DNA of 38,898 bases from Bacteroidota bacterium (GTDB taxonomy: Bacteria > Bacteroidota > Bacteroidia > Chitinophagales > Chitinophagaceae). Below the pieces are notes generated by a model, which saw nothing but the letters and a program-made list of their open reading frames with translations, ran no database searches and had not been told where the DNA came from. Position numbers and translations under genes: made by a program. This document shows positions 7,855-15,920 of this stretch, piece by piece. Positions within the stretch are counted from its first letter, which is position 1, and the number at the start of each line of letters is the position of its first letter. The stretch is from positions 1 to 38,898 of the forward strand of contig JAPLEO010000106.1 in the NCBI GenBank assembly GCA_026391125.1, in the 5' to 3' direction.

Positions 7855-8670
7855 ATGATGCAGCAATCCATTTTTCAAAAAAAAATCATGTGGGGACTAC
7901 TTATAGTTTGTCAGTTTTATTCTTGTGAAAAATTATATGATGCACCGCCCAATGAATTAGACATGGCTTTTAGTGCAGACATAACAATACGTGACTTAAA
8001 GGCAAAACACGTGATGGGAAAGTTTGAACAGATCAACGATCCCAAAACTGTTGTTGCAATGGTAGTGGCTGATGATGCTTCTGATAATTTTTATAAATCA
8101 CTCGCGATACAGGATAGTACAGGGGGAATTACCCTCCGGATGGATGGCATTAAATTGGCTGCCAATTATCCTATTGGGAGAAAAATAGCCATCAATCTAA
8201 AGGGTTTATGGCTGGGCGATTATGGTAAGTTGATCCAGTTAGGAGCTGGGGTGGATGATTCAGACCCAGCCAATCCAACACTACTTTCTATACCGCAAAC
8301 CCTATTCGATCAAATCATCAAAAAAGGGGAGGTTATAACTAATATTCCAGCAATTAAACTGTCGATCAGCCAACTCAATAATAACTATCAGAGTATGCTG
8401 ATACAACTCGATTCGGTTGAATTTGTACCCTTAGATTCAGCTAAAACCTTTGCCGACTATACCAACAAACTTTCGGTAAACAGAACCCTAAAAGCTTGTA
8501 ATAACAATACAATTGTGCTTCGAACCAGTGGCTATGCCAGTTTTGCCAATGCCAAAACTCCAGTCGGCAATGGCGTAGTTACTGGTATTTATAGTGTATT
8601 TGGTAGTACCAAGCAGTTGGTGATTCGGGAACTATCAGATTTGCAATTGAATCGGAGTAGGTGTAAATAG
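7855..8670 (+). CDS. DUF5689-type surface lipoprotein
   Basis: A 271-aa lipoprotein. A hydrophobic signal ends in the lipobox QFYSC (Cys at about 24), so it should be lipidated and probably reaches the outer membrane surface. The mature part resembles DUF5689: TIRDLKAKH near the start, AMVVADDASDNFYKSLAIQD, then RKIAINLKGLWLGDYGKLIQLG. That layout resembles an OB-fold domain of the kind found in extracellular nuclease proteins (from memory, not verified). It is co-transcribed with the upstream receptor gene (9-bp gap) and lies near the EEP-family gene. A substrate-binding role is inferred by analogy with SusD-like partners. Start codons at 7855 and 7858 are both possible. Confidence 0.8.
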   Translation: MMQQSIFQKKIMWGLLIVCQFYSCEKLYDAPPNELDMAFSADITIRDLKAKHVMGKFEQINDPKTVVAMVVADDASDNFYKSLAIQDSTGGITLRMDGIKLAANYPIGRKIAINLKGLWLGDYGKLIQLGAGVDDSDPANPTLLSIPQTLFDQIIKKGEVITNIPAIKLSISQLNNNYQSMLIQLDSVEFVPLDSAKTFADYTNKLSVNRTLKACNNNTIVLRTSGYASFANAKTPVGNGVVTGIYSVFGSTKQLVIRELSDLQLNRSRCK

Positions 8671-8708
8671 GTTGATAACTGAAAAAAATACGGATTTGAA
8701 GGGTAGTT

Positions 8709-8737
8709 TTCTGTCAAAAAATTAGGGATAGACAGAA
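8709..8737. repeat. Inverted repeat upstream of htpG
   Basis: A perfect 7-bp inverted repeat (ttctgtc 8709-8715 / gacagaa 8731-8737) separated by 15 bp. A related half (cctgtcagaatttgcc) lies at 8759-8774, about 40 bp before the htpG start. It may be an operator for heat-shock control of htpG or a weak terminator of the receptor operon. Neither is proven. Confidence 0.4.
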
Positions 8738-8811
8738 GCGGGGTTCTATTGCCGTCATCCTGTCAGAATTTGCCTCTTTGGTATTGTTCTTGTCCATAGG
8801 AAGCAAAATAG

Positions 8812-10674
8812 ATGACTATGCAAAAAGGGCAAATACGCGTACAGACGGAGAATATCTTCCCGATTATTAAAAAATTCCTTTATAGCGATCACGAGATTTT
8901 CCTTCGTGAGCTGGTGAGTAATGCAGTAGATGCTAGCCAGAAAATCAAAACCCTTTCTTCGCTTGGCGAAGCTAAAGGTGATCTAGGCGATCTACGCATC
9001 GACGTGGAACTAGATACCAAAGAGAAAACCCTGACCATTACTGACCGTGGAGTGGGTATGACAGGTGAGGAAGTTGACAAATACATTAACCAAGTAGCAT
9101 TCAGCGGTGCTGAAGAGTTCATGGAAAAATATAAGGATGCCAATATTATCGGGCATTTTGGATTGGGCTTCTACAGTGCGTTCATGGTAAGTGATAAAGT
9201 GGAGCTTTATTCTAAAAGTCACAAAGAGGGTAGCGGTGTTTATTGGAGCTGTGATGGTAGTCCGGAGTTTGAATTATATGATGTTGACTATAGCCAACGT
9301 GGAACTAAGATTGTTTTGCATATCAATGAAGAAAGCGCAGAGTTCTTAGATGCGTCTCGAATCAAAAGTATTTTGAACCGTTTTTGTAAATTCTTACCGA
9401 TCCCGATTTACTTCATTGAAGTAGGAGCCGCGAAAGAAGAGGGCGAAGAAAAAGTAGAAGAAAAATCAATCAATAATACCAACCCGATCTGGGTTCGTAA
9501 ACCAAGTGATTTAACCAAAGAAGACTACGAAAATTTCTACAAGGAATTATATCCATTTAATGAAACACCTTTATTCTGGATTCACTTGAATGTAGATTAT
9601 CCTTTTAACTTAACTGGTGTATTATATTTTCCTAAAATCAAACAGAGCTACGAAATTCAGAAAGACAAAATTCAATTGTACTGTAATCAGGTATTTGTAA
9701 CTGATGAAGTAAAAGATATTGTTCCTGAATTCTTGATGCTTTTGCAAGGGGTGATTGATAGTCCGGATATTCCATTGAATGTGAGCCGTAGCTATTTGCA
9801 GGGTGATCCGAATGTAAAGAAGATCAACGCGCATATCACTAAAAAAGTAGCTGATAAATTAGAAGAACTCTTCAATAAAGAGCGCGCCGAATACGAACAA
9901 AAATGGGATAGCTTAGGTTTGTTTGTGAAGTACGGTATGATGACCGACGATAAATTTTTAGATAAGGCTACTAAGTTTTTAGTAATGCAGGATACTGCAG
10001 GTAAGTTTTATACTTATGAAGAGTATAAAATGGCTACAGAAACCTTGCAGAAAAATAAAGAAGGCAAACACACAGTACTATATACAACAGATCCAGTTCA
10101 GCAAGATGCCTATATACAAGCATGTGTGAAAAAAGGATATGTTGTTGTGAAAATGGAAACACTTGTTGACGCAGCTTTCATCAACAATATGGAAATGAAA
10201 TGGCAGGACACACATTTTGTAAGAGTGGATGCTGATATCGTTGACAACTTGATCGACAAACAAGAATCTAGTGAATCTGTTTTGAGCAAAGACGAAGAAG
10301 CTAGTTTAAAAGAGTTGTTCAATATTCAAATTCCTGAGTTGCACGTAACAACTGAAGTGAAAGGATTGAGCATTGATTCTGCTCCTGTTGTGGCTACTCG
10401 TCCAGAGTTTATGCGTAGGATGAAAGATATGGGTGCTGTTGGTGGCGGTATGACTGCTTTTTATGCGCAAATGCCTGATGAAGTTACATTAACCGTTAAT
10501 GGTAATCACCCCATTTATCAAACCCTTTTAAAGCAAACCAATAAAGCTGTTCAAGAAAAGCAAGTACGTTCATTAGCAGATCTTGCGCTTTTATCACAAG
10601 GTTTATTAAAGGGTGCTGAACTCACTAATTTTATTAATCGTAGTGTTGAATTAATGGAGTCTGACAAGGCTTAA
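8812..10674 (+). CDS. htpG: Molecular chaperone HtpG (Hsp90)
   Basis: A 620-aa bacterial Hsp90. The GHKL ATPase domain has SDHEIFLRELVSNAVDASQK (Mg-binding Glu and Asn), DRGVGMT, and the lid/phosphate motif GHFGLGFYSAFMV. The middle domain includes the catalytic-loop segment SPDIPLNVSRSYLQGD. The C-terminal dimerisation domain follows from about 500. It is the usual Bacteroidota length and folds client proteins under stress. Two in-frame ATGs (8812 and 8818) are possible; many relatives begin at the second (MQKG...). It is a single-gene unit with its own terminator. Repeats upstream may carry its stress control. Confidence 0.97.
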   Translation: MTMQKGQIRVQTENIFPIIKKFLYSDHEIFLRELVSNAVDASQKIKTLSSLGEAKGDLGDLRIDVELDTKEKTLTITDRGVGMTGEEVDKYINQVAFSGAEEFMEKYKDANIIGHFGLGFYSAFMVSDKVELYSKSHKEGSGVYWSCDGSPEFELYDVDYSQRGTKIVLHINEESAEFLDASRIKSILNRFCKFLPIPIYFIEVGAAKEEGEEKVEEKSINNTNPIWVRKPSDLTKEDYENFYKELYPFNETPLFWIHLNVDYPFNLTGVLYFPKIKQSYEIQKDKIQLYCNQVFVTDEVKDIVPEFLMLLQGVIDSPDIPLNVSRSYLQGDPNVKKINAHITKKVADKLEELFNKERAEYEQKWDSLGLFVKYGMMTDDKFLDKATKFLVMQDTAGKFYTYEEYKMATETLQKNKEGKHTVLYTTDPVQQDAYIQACVKKGYVVVKMETLVDAAFINNMEMKWQDTHFVRVDADIVDNLIDKQESSESVLSKDEEASLKELFNIQIPELHVTTEVKGLSIDSAPVVATRPEFMRRMKDMGAVGGGMTAFYAQMPDEVTLTVNGNHPIYQTLLKQTNKAVQEKQVRSLADLALLSQGLLKGAELTNFINRSVELMESDKA

Positions 10675-10694
10675 ATTAATAGAAATAAAGGATG

Positions 10695-10724
10695 AGCTAC
10701 TCAGGCAACTGGGTAGCTTTTTTT
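10695..10724 (+). terminator. Terminator of htpG
   Basis: A 10-bp stem (agctactcag / ctgggtagct, one G-T pair) with a gcaa tetraloop and seven T. It lies 20 bp past the htpG stop and may also slow transcripts from convergent recJ. Confidence 0.9.
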
Positions 10725-10734
10725 ATGCGCATAT

Positions 10735-12435
10735 CTATTGTTCGGATAATCTCAGGTCGATCATTTTTAACTGTAATGATGTATTGCCATTGTATTCGTT
10801 TTCATCGATCGTAAAAACAATATCGATGGGGTGGTTCATTTGTAGTAAAGGAAATTTCTCAGCCATATTGAAACCAATACCTGTTAAACTGATATTGTTT
10901 TGTTTTACTACAAATCGAATATGGGCCTCTTTTACAATTTTCGAATAACCTGTATCCCAAACATTTTTGGCTATGAATATTGGGCGCATATTATCCGGAC
11001 CAACAGGCTCCATCTGTAAAAGGATTTGATAAAATGCTGGTGTGATTTCTGAGAAATTAATCGGCGCATCGATTACTATTTCTGGAATCAACAATTCTTC
11101 TGGAATTGTTGCTGCAACTACTTTTTCGAAAGCTTCCGCGAATGGTTGCACATTTTCTGGTAATAGCGTCATTCCCGCGGCAGCAAAGTGACCGCCATAG
11201 CCAAGTAGCCATTCTCTACAAGCATGGATGGCTTCATATAAATTAAATCCTGCAACACTTCTGGCACTTCCGCCAACAATCTCTCCACTTTTTGTGAGTA
11301 CAATAGTTGGGCGATAAAATTTTTCAATTAATCTGCTTGCTACTATGCCTACTACACCCTTATGCCAATGTTCTTGATATACTACGGTCGTTTTCTTATT
11401 AGTGTTTGTAACATCTTTCAATAATAATTCCAGTGCCTCTTCCGTGATGCTGCTATCCATTTCTTTTCGATCGGAGTTATCACTATGCAGCATTTCAGCA
11501 AATTGCATCGCTTTTTCTGGATCCTGTTCAATAAACAATTGCACAGCTTTTTTTGCATCATCCATTCTTCCTGCAGCATTAACCCTAGGTGCGATCATGA
11601 ATACCACATTGGTAATAAACATCTGCTTCTTTACGCCGGCCAATTGCATAATGGCTAAGATGCCAGGGCAAGGATTTTCGTTCACTTTTTTTAATCCATA
11701 AAAGGCAAGAATTCTATTCTCGCCAGTCATTGGTACGATGTCGGCAGCAATGGCAATAGCCACGAGGTCGATATATTTGAGGAAACTGTCTGAAGAGAGA
11801 TTATATTTTTCAGCAAGTGCCTGTGCCAATTTGAATCCTACACCGCATCCGCATAATTCTTTATAAGGGTAAGCGCAATCAATTTGTTTAGCATTTAATA
11901 TAGCAATAGCAGGGGGTAAAATAGAATCGGGTAAATGGTGGTCGCAAATAATGAAATCAATTCCTAGTTCTTTAGCATATGCAATCAGCTCAACCGACTT
12001 GATCCCACAGTCTAAAGAAATGATCAACGTCATACCATTTTCTTTAGCGAAATCAATCCCCGCCTTGCTTACACCATATCCTTCACGGTAGCGATGGGGG
12101 ATATAGAAATCAACTTGATCATAGATCTGTTTCAGAAATTGATAAAGGCATGCTACGGATGTGGTACCATCTACATCGTAGTCGCCATACACCAAAATTT
12201 TTTCATGGAATTCAATGGCATGCTGAATTCGGTGAACAGCTTTATCCATGTCTTTCATCAACCATGGACTATGTAATTCTGACAATTGCGGGCGGAAATA
12301 ACTTTTCGATAGTTCAAAATTGTCTAATCCTCTTTGAACTAGAATTCGGCAAAGTGTTTTATTGATTTTAAGCGAGGAAAACAGGGCGCCTACTTTTGCT
12401 TCTTCTGCGGGTAATATATTCCAGCGTTTCTGCAT
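10735..12435 (-). CDS. recJ: Single-stranded-DNA exonuclease RecJ
   Basis: A 566-aa 5'-3' ssDNA exonuclease of the DHH family, near the usual length. Motif I is YGDYDVDGTTS (83-93), the DHH motif is CDHHLPD (about 164-170), a further metal-site motif APRVNAAGRMDDA lies at 282-294, and the DHHA1 domain has GGHFAAAGMT (414-423). The C-terminal OB-like part closes the protein. RecJ acts in RecF-pathway recombination, mismatch repair and rescue of stalled forks. Its ATG overlaps the stop of the upstream polyprenyl synthase by one base (TAATG), so the two are translationally coupled, though not functionally related. Confidence 0.97.
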   Translation of the reverse strand: MQKRWNILPAEEAKVGALFSSLKINKTLCRILVQRGLDNFELSKSYFRPQLSELHSPWLMKDMDKAVHRIQHAIEFHEKILVYGDYDVDGTTSVACLYQFLKQIYDQVDFYIPHRYREGYGVSKAGIDFAKENGMTLIISLDCGIKSVELIAYAKELGIDFIICDHHLPDSILPPAIAILNAKQIDCAYPYKELCGCGVGFKLAQALAEKYNLSSDSFLKYIDLVAIAIAADIVPMTGENRILAFYGLKKVNENPCPGILAIMQLAGVKKQMFITNVVFMIAPRVNAAGRMDDAKKAVQLFIEQDPEKAMQFAEMLHSDNSDRKEMDSSITEEALELLLKDVTNTNKKTTVVYQEHWHKGVVGIVASRLIEKFYRPTIVLTKSGEIVGGSARSVAGFNLYEAIHACREWLLGYGGHFAAAGMTLLPENVQPFAEAFEKVVAATIPEELLIPEIVIDAPINFSEITPAFYQILLQMEPVGPDNMRPIFIAKNVWDTGYSKIVKEAHIRFVVKQNNISLTGIGFNMAEKFPLLQMNHPIDIVFTIDENEYNGNTSLQLKMIDLRLSEQ

Positions 12436-13397
12436 TAGTATTCGCGATCAGTTGTATAGAGTACCAATTCTTCTAAAGCTTCTCTGATAATTGATTCAGG
12501 GAATTCATGCAATAATGCGAGGGCTTCATCTCTGAAATTTTCCATCTTTGCTTTTGCATAGGCAATTCCACCAGTAGCCACAACTGTATCGATTACGAAC
12601 TGTACTTTTTCTTTGTTCGTGTTTTCGTTCTTGATAATATAGATGAGTTTTCGTTTGATCTCAGCACTGCAATTGTTCAAAGTATAGATCAGTGGAAGTG
12701 TCAATTTTTTTTCCTTGATATCATTACCTGTTGGTTTCCCTACATTAATACTGCCGTAGTCGAACAGGTCGTCTTTAATTTGAAAGGCCATACCTACTTT
12801 TTCTCCAAAACTTCGAAGTTTCTCGATTTGTTCGGGGTCTTCAAAAGTTGTAGAGGCCCCAGCTGCACAAGCAGAAGCAAGAAGTGAAGCGGTTTTTCCA
12901 TTGATGATTTCGTAGTAGACCGATTCTTTAAGGTTTAAATTTCTGGCTTTTTCTATTTGAAGCAGCTCGCCTTCACTCATCAATTTTACGGCTTCTGATA
13001 AAACTTGAAGCACTTGATAATCCTTATTAGTTAAAGAAAGTAATAGACCCTTTGAAAGAAGATAATCGCCTACCAAAACAGCGATCTTGTTTTTCCAGAT
13101 GGCATTGATCGAAAAAAGGCCTCGGCGTTCCATGGCTTCATCAACTACATCATCATGAACAAGTGTAGCAGTATGTAGCAATTCAACCAATGAGGCTGCT
13201 CGATAGCTGCTATCATTAATCTCTCCCCCCAGTCGAGCGCAGAGAAGCACAAACATGGGCCTTAATTGCTTACCTTTTCGTTTCACGATGTATTGCATGA
13301 TACGATCTAGTAGGGCAACCCGACTCTTTACAGCTTCCCTGAAATGTGCTTCAAAGAGGACTAGTTCCGCTGATATGACCTGTTTTGCTAGTTTCAT
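12435..13397 (-). CDS. Long-chain polyprenyl diphosphate synthase
   Basis: A 320-aa trans-prenyltransferase. It contains KGKQLRPMFVLL, the first Asp-rich motif DDVVD (82-86) followed by RRG, and the second, DDLFD (209-213). The residue five positions before the first motif is Ala77, a small residue that leaves room for a long chain. The product is probably the C35-C40 side chain of menaquinone (family knowledge plus inference). It lies upstream of recJ and overlaps it by one base. A TATTTTTG word lies 2 bp before the ATG (13400-13407), too close for a normal leader, so the true promoter is uncertain. Confidence 0.92.
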   Translation of the reverse strand: MKLAKQVISAELVLFEAHFREAVKSRVALLDRIMQYIVKRKGKQLRPMFVLLCARLGGEINDSSYRAASLVELLHTATLVHDDVVDEAMERRGLFSINAIWKNKIAVLVGDYLLSKGLLLSLTNKDYQVLQVLSEAVKLMSEGELLQIEKARNLNLKESVYYEIINGKTASLLASACAAGASTTFEDPEQIEKLRSFGEKVGMAFQIKDDLFDYGSINVGKPTGNDIKEKKLTLPLIYTLNNCSAEIKRKLIYIIKNENTNKEKVQFVIDTVVATGGIAYAKAKMENFRDEALALLHEFPESIIREALEELVLYTTDREY

Positions 13398-13509
13398 TAC
13401 AAAAATATCTGCAATATAAGGCCGTTCAGCACAATATTTTCATGTAAAGCAACGTAAATGATTTTATGTGTGTCAAATTACTATTAACAATAGGTTTGAA
13501 CTTAAATTG

Positions 13510-13540
13510 TTGTGGGTCTGATACGCAAATACTATTTTTG
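13510..13540 (+). promoter_or_regulatory. Promoter of the OmpA-family gene
   Basis: TTG (13510-13512), a 20-bp spacer and TATTTTTG (13533-13540) match the Bacteroidota primary-sigma promoter (TTTG, 19-21 bp, TAnnTTTG). Initiation near 13546 would give a leader of about 35 nt. This is the best promoter match in the window. Confidence 0.65.
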
Positions 13541-13580
13541 AATACAATAGCAATTCATTTTTAAACTACAAATATCCATT

Positions 13581-15032
13581 ATGGCAAGCAAAAAGTATTT
13601 ATTAGTAGCCGCTTTGATTGTCTTATTTCAGACAATGAGCTTGGCACAAACTGATTTTGGCACAAGTTGGAGAGACAGTTCTAAAATTCCTACAAGAGCA
13701 CTGCCTCAGTATAATGAGTTTATCAATAATCAGTATCCTTATCCAACAAAACCACGTGACCAGTGGGAACTTGGTATTGGAGCTGGTGCTGCGGTATTGT
13801 CAAACGACTGGACCAACGACGTAGGTTTTGGTGGAACAATCACTTTAAGAAAAGCCTTGAGTCATACATTTTCTGTTCGTCCCGCGTTTTCTTACTATTC
13901 AAATAGTGGTGGCGGTATTGATAACAATATTGGCTTGCGAACAGATTATAAAAACAATTCGATGCATTTTGGGGTTGATTTATTGTCTTCTTTGAATACA
14001 ATTAGTCATTATAGAGCAAATCCAAAGTCTAATTTATATTTTATAACTGGAGTCGAATATTTTACAACAAAAATTACTCAAAGCATCGCAGGTGCCCCAT
14101 TTGTTGATTATACCCATCCTAATTCATCTGCAGCAAATAATATCGGAGTTAATCTTGGTATGGGTCTAGCAGTCAAAATTACCGATGGTGTTAATATCGC
14201 TTTTGAGCTTAAAAATACCATTACCAATAACGATAAGTTGGATACTTATAACAGCCCTTATGGTAATGGTAATGATGCTTGGTGGTATTTTGGCATTAAG
14301 TTGAATTTCAATTTAGGAAGCAAATCAAAACGTGTACAACCGTTGTGGTGGATCAATCCAAACAACTTTGTTTACAGCGAATTGAACAAGCCAACACACA
14401 TGAAGTTGCCTAAAACGGTACTTCCTGATGGTGACAAAGACGGTGTAACTGATCAATTTGATCTTGAGCCAAATACTCCTGCAGGTGCTCCTGTAGATAG
14501 CCATGGTGTTTCTAAAGATTCTGATGGTGATGGTGTTCCTGATTATAAAGACAAGGAATTACTAACAGCACAAAAATGCTTCCCTGTAAATGCAGATGGT
14601 ATTGGAACATGTCCTGAACCTGCTTGTTGCAAAGAGATCAGGGATATGGTTTCTAATATGAAAGTTAGTCCAGCTGCAGCAGAATGTAATATTGGTGGTT
14701 TACCAAGCATTCAATTTAAAGGAAATGCAAAATTATCGAAGGATAATGAAGCAGTTCTTGCTTCAGCAGCAGCTAAGATCAACGCTAACCCAGCTTGTAA
14801 GGTAAAAGTGATTGGTTATGGTGCTTCAAGCAAATCTGCACAACAATTAAGTTGGGAAAGAGTGAATGCTGTAATGAAGTATTTAGTAGAAAAACAAGGC
14901 ATCGCTGAGAGTCGTTTAGTATTTAACTACGGACAAGACGGTGATGTGAATACAGTTGATCTATTAGGAACTACAGAAGACGGACCAAATAACGTACCAG
15001 CTCCGCATCCAAACTTAAAAACTAAGAACTAA
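13581..15032 (+). CDS. OmpA-family outer-membrane protein
   Basis: A 483-aa protein with a signal peptide (ending about residue 22, MSLAQ). Residues 60-250 form a predicted outer-membrane beta-barrel (GIGAGAAVLS, FSVRPAFSYYS, WWYFGIKLNFNLG). Asp-rich, thrombospondin-3-like Ca-binding repeats follow at 283-294 (DGDKDGVTDQFD) and 313-321 (DSDGDGVPD), then a Cys-containing linker, then an OmpA-like domain (about 375-460). In that domain the usual GHTD segment reads GYGA (412-415), so the Asp that binds diaminopimelate is absent, while the later Arg (LSWERVNAV, Arg427) is kept. It probably joins outer membrane to cell wall, perhaps weakly. It is likely abundant, given its strong promoter and terminator. 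Confidence 0.9.
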   Translation: MASKKYLLVAALIVLFQTMSLAQTDFGTSWRDSSKIPTRALPQYNEFINNQYPYPTKPRDQWELGIGAGAAVLSNDWTNDVGFGGTITLRKALSHTFSVRPAFSYYSNSGGGIDNNIGLRTDYKNNSMHFGVDLLSSLNTISHYRANPKSNLYFITGVEYFTTKITQSIAGAPFVDYTHPNSSAANNIGVNLGMGLAVKITDGVNIAFELKNTITNNDKLDTYNSPYGNGNDAWWYFGIKLNFNLGSKSKRVQPLWWINPNNFVYSELNKPTHMKLPKTVLPDGDKDGVTDQFDLEPNTPAGAPVDSHGVSKDSDGDGVPDYKDKELLTAQKCFPVNADGIGTCPEPACCKEIRDMVSNMKVSPAAAECNIGGLPSIQFKGNAKLSKDNEAVLASAAAKINANPACKVKVIGYGASSKSAQQLSWERVNAVMKYLVEKQGIAESRLVFNYGQDGDVNTVDLLGTTEDGPNNVPAPHPNLKTKN

Positions 15033-15049
15033 ACATTCTAACAACTAAT

Positions 15050-15084
15050 AAAAAAAAGAGGATCCGCCGGGATCCTCTTTTTTA
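15050..15084. terminator. Bidirectional terminator after the OmpA-family gene
   Basis: A strong perfect stem (aaaagaggatcc / ggatcctctttt) with a gccg loop, flanked by A run and T run so that it can work on both strands. It lies 20 bp past the OmpA stop. Confidence 0.9.
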
Positions 15085-15108
15085 TTATAGCTAAGACAAT
15101 GGTTGTCC

Positions 15109-15141
15109 ATTTTTCACTTTTCACTTTTATCTCTTCACTTA
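15109..15141. repeat. Degenerate TTTTCACTTTTCACTT simple repeat
   Basis: Repeated tttttcacttttcacttttatctcttcact. Its complement (agtgaaaagtgaaaa) is the same kind of sequence as the tract at 164-239. It separates the OmpA terminator from the HAD gene. No function is seen. Confidence 0.45.
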
Positions 15142-15143
15142 TT

Positions 15144-15806
15144 CTACTGGTTTACCAAGTTAAAATGCAGCTCGCCAAAATTCTGTAGAGAGGAAAGTTT
15201 CAAGTCGGCAGCGCCCCATTTTTCATCTTTTAATTGAGAATAATGAGGAACAACTACACATTTCATTCTAGCAGCTTTGGCAGCAATCATTCCATTGAAT
15301 GAATCTTCAAAACAGATACATGCCGTTGGAATTGAATCCATTTTTTCGGCACAGTTTAAATATACCTGAGGGTGTGGTTTGCCATAAGTCAGGTCTTCTG
15401 CAGATGATGTAGCATTGAGATAATCTTTAATGCCGGTCATCCTAATTACTAGGTCGATCAATTCCTGTGGCGATGAGGTAGCAAGACCTATTTTGAAATT
15501 TTTTCTATGAAAGAAATCGAAAATATAACCTAGGCCTGGCATTATTTGTGCGTGGTGCTCGATTTTAAGTAAAACCGATTGAACAATTTTTTTCTCTGCT
15601 CTTGAGTGTTCTGATTCACCAATTTGATAGTAATTAAACCACCAATGAACAAATTCTTTGGTCCTTAACCCTGTAGTAGATTTATATTGTTCTTCGGTAA
15701 GGTTTACACCATAATCTCTGAGTACTTCTTCTGCAGCTTGGTTCCATAGGGGTTCACTGTCTATTAAAAGACCATCAATGTCAAAAATTACTGTGTTTAG
15801 TTGCAT
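15144..15806 (-). CDS. HAD-family sugar-phosphate phosphatase, HxpB-like
   Basis: A 220-aa HAD hydrolase. Motif I is FDIDGLLIDSEPLWN (nucleophile Asp9, acid/base Asp11). A cap domain lies at about 17-85 (TTGLRTKEFVHWW), motif II is LATSSP, motif III Lys is in YGKPHPQVYL, and motif IV is CFEDSFNG. The DGLLIDSEPLW start and TxGLR cap segment resemble hexitol phosphatase HxpB (YniC) and 2-deoxyglucose-6-phosphatase more than beta-phosphoglucomutase, but specificity in this family is loose. It is a single gene, and a TATTTTTG promoter element lies about 20 bp upstream. Confidence 0.85.
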   Translation of the reverse strand: MQLNTVIFDIDGLLIDSEPLWNQAAEEVLRDYGVNLTEEQYKSTTGLRTKEFVHWWFNYYQIGESEHSRAEKKIVQSVLLKIEHHAQIMPGLGYIFDFFHRKNFKIGLATSSPQELIDLVIRMTGIKDYLNATSSAEDLTYGKPHPQVYLNCAEKMDSIPTACICFEDSFNGMIAAKAARMKCVVVPHYSQLKDEKWGAADLKLSSLQNFGELHFNLVNQ

Positions 15807-15824
15807 CTTTATTTTTTAGCATGG

Positions 15825-15853
15825 CAAAAATATCGTTAGCTGCTGAAACAAAA
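15825..15853 (-). promoter_or_regulatory. Candidate promoter of the HAD gene
   Basis: On the minus strand TTTTG (15853-15849), a 16-bp spacer and TATTTTTG (15832-15825). The -7 word is a full match; the spacer is shorter than the usual 19-21 bp. Confidence 0.35.
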
Positions 15854-15920
15854 CACCTATTTTTAATTTTTCAGGTAACATTTTGGTTACATTCCTTATT
15901 TTGCAGCGTTTGCCAAAAAA

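Noticed and set aside
8671..8811. The inverted repeat at 8709-8737 as a rho-independent terminator
   Set aside because: Its loop is long (15 nt) and no T run follows the second arm on either strand.
13398..13407. TATTTTTG as the promoter of the polyprenyl synthase gene
   Set aside because: It lies 2 bp before the ATG, so initiation would fall inside the start codon; no proper -33 element is found at 19-21 bp.
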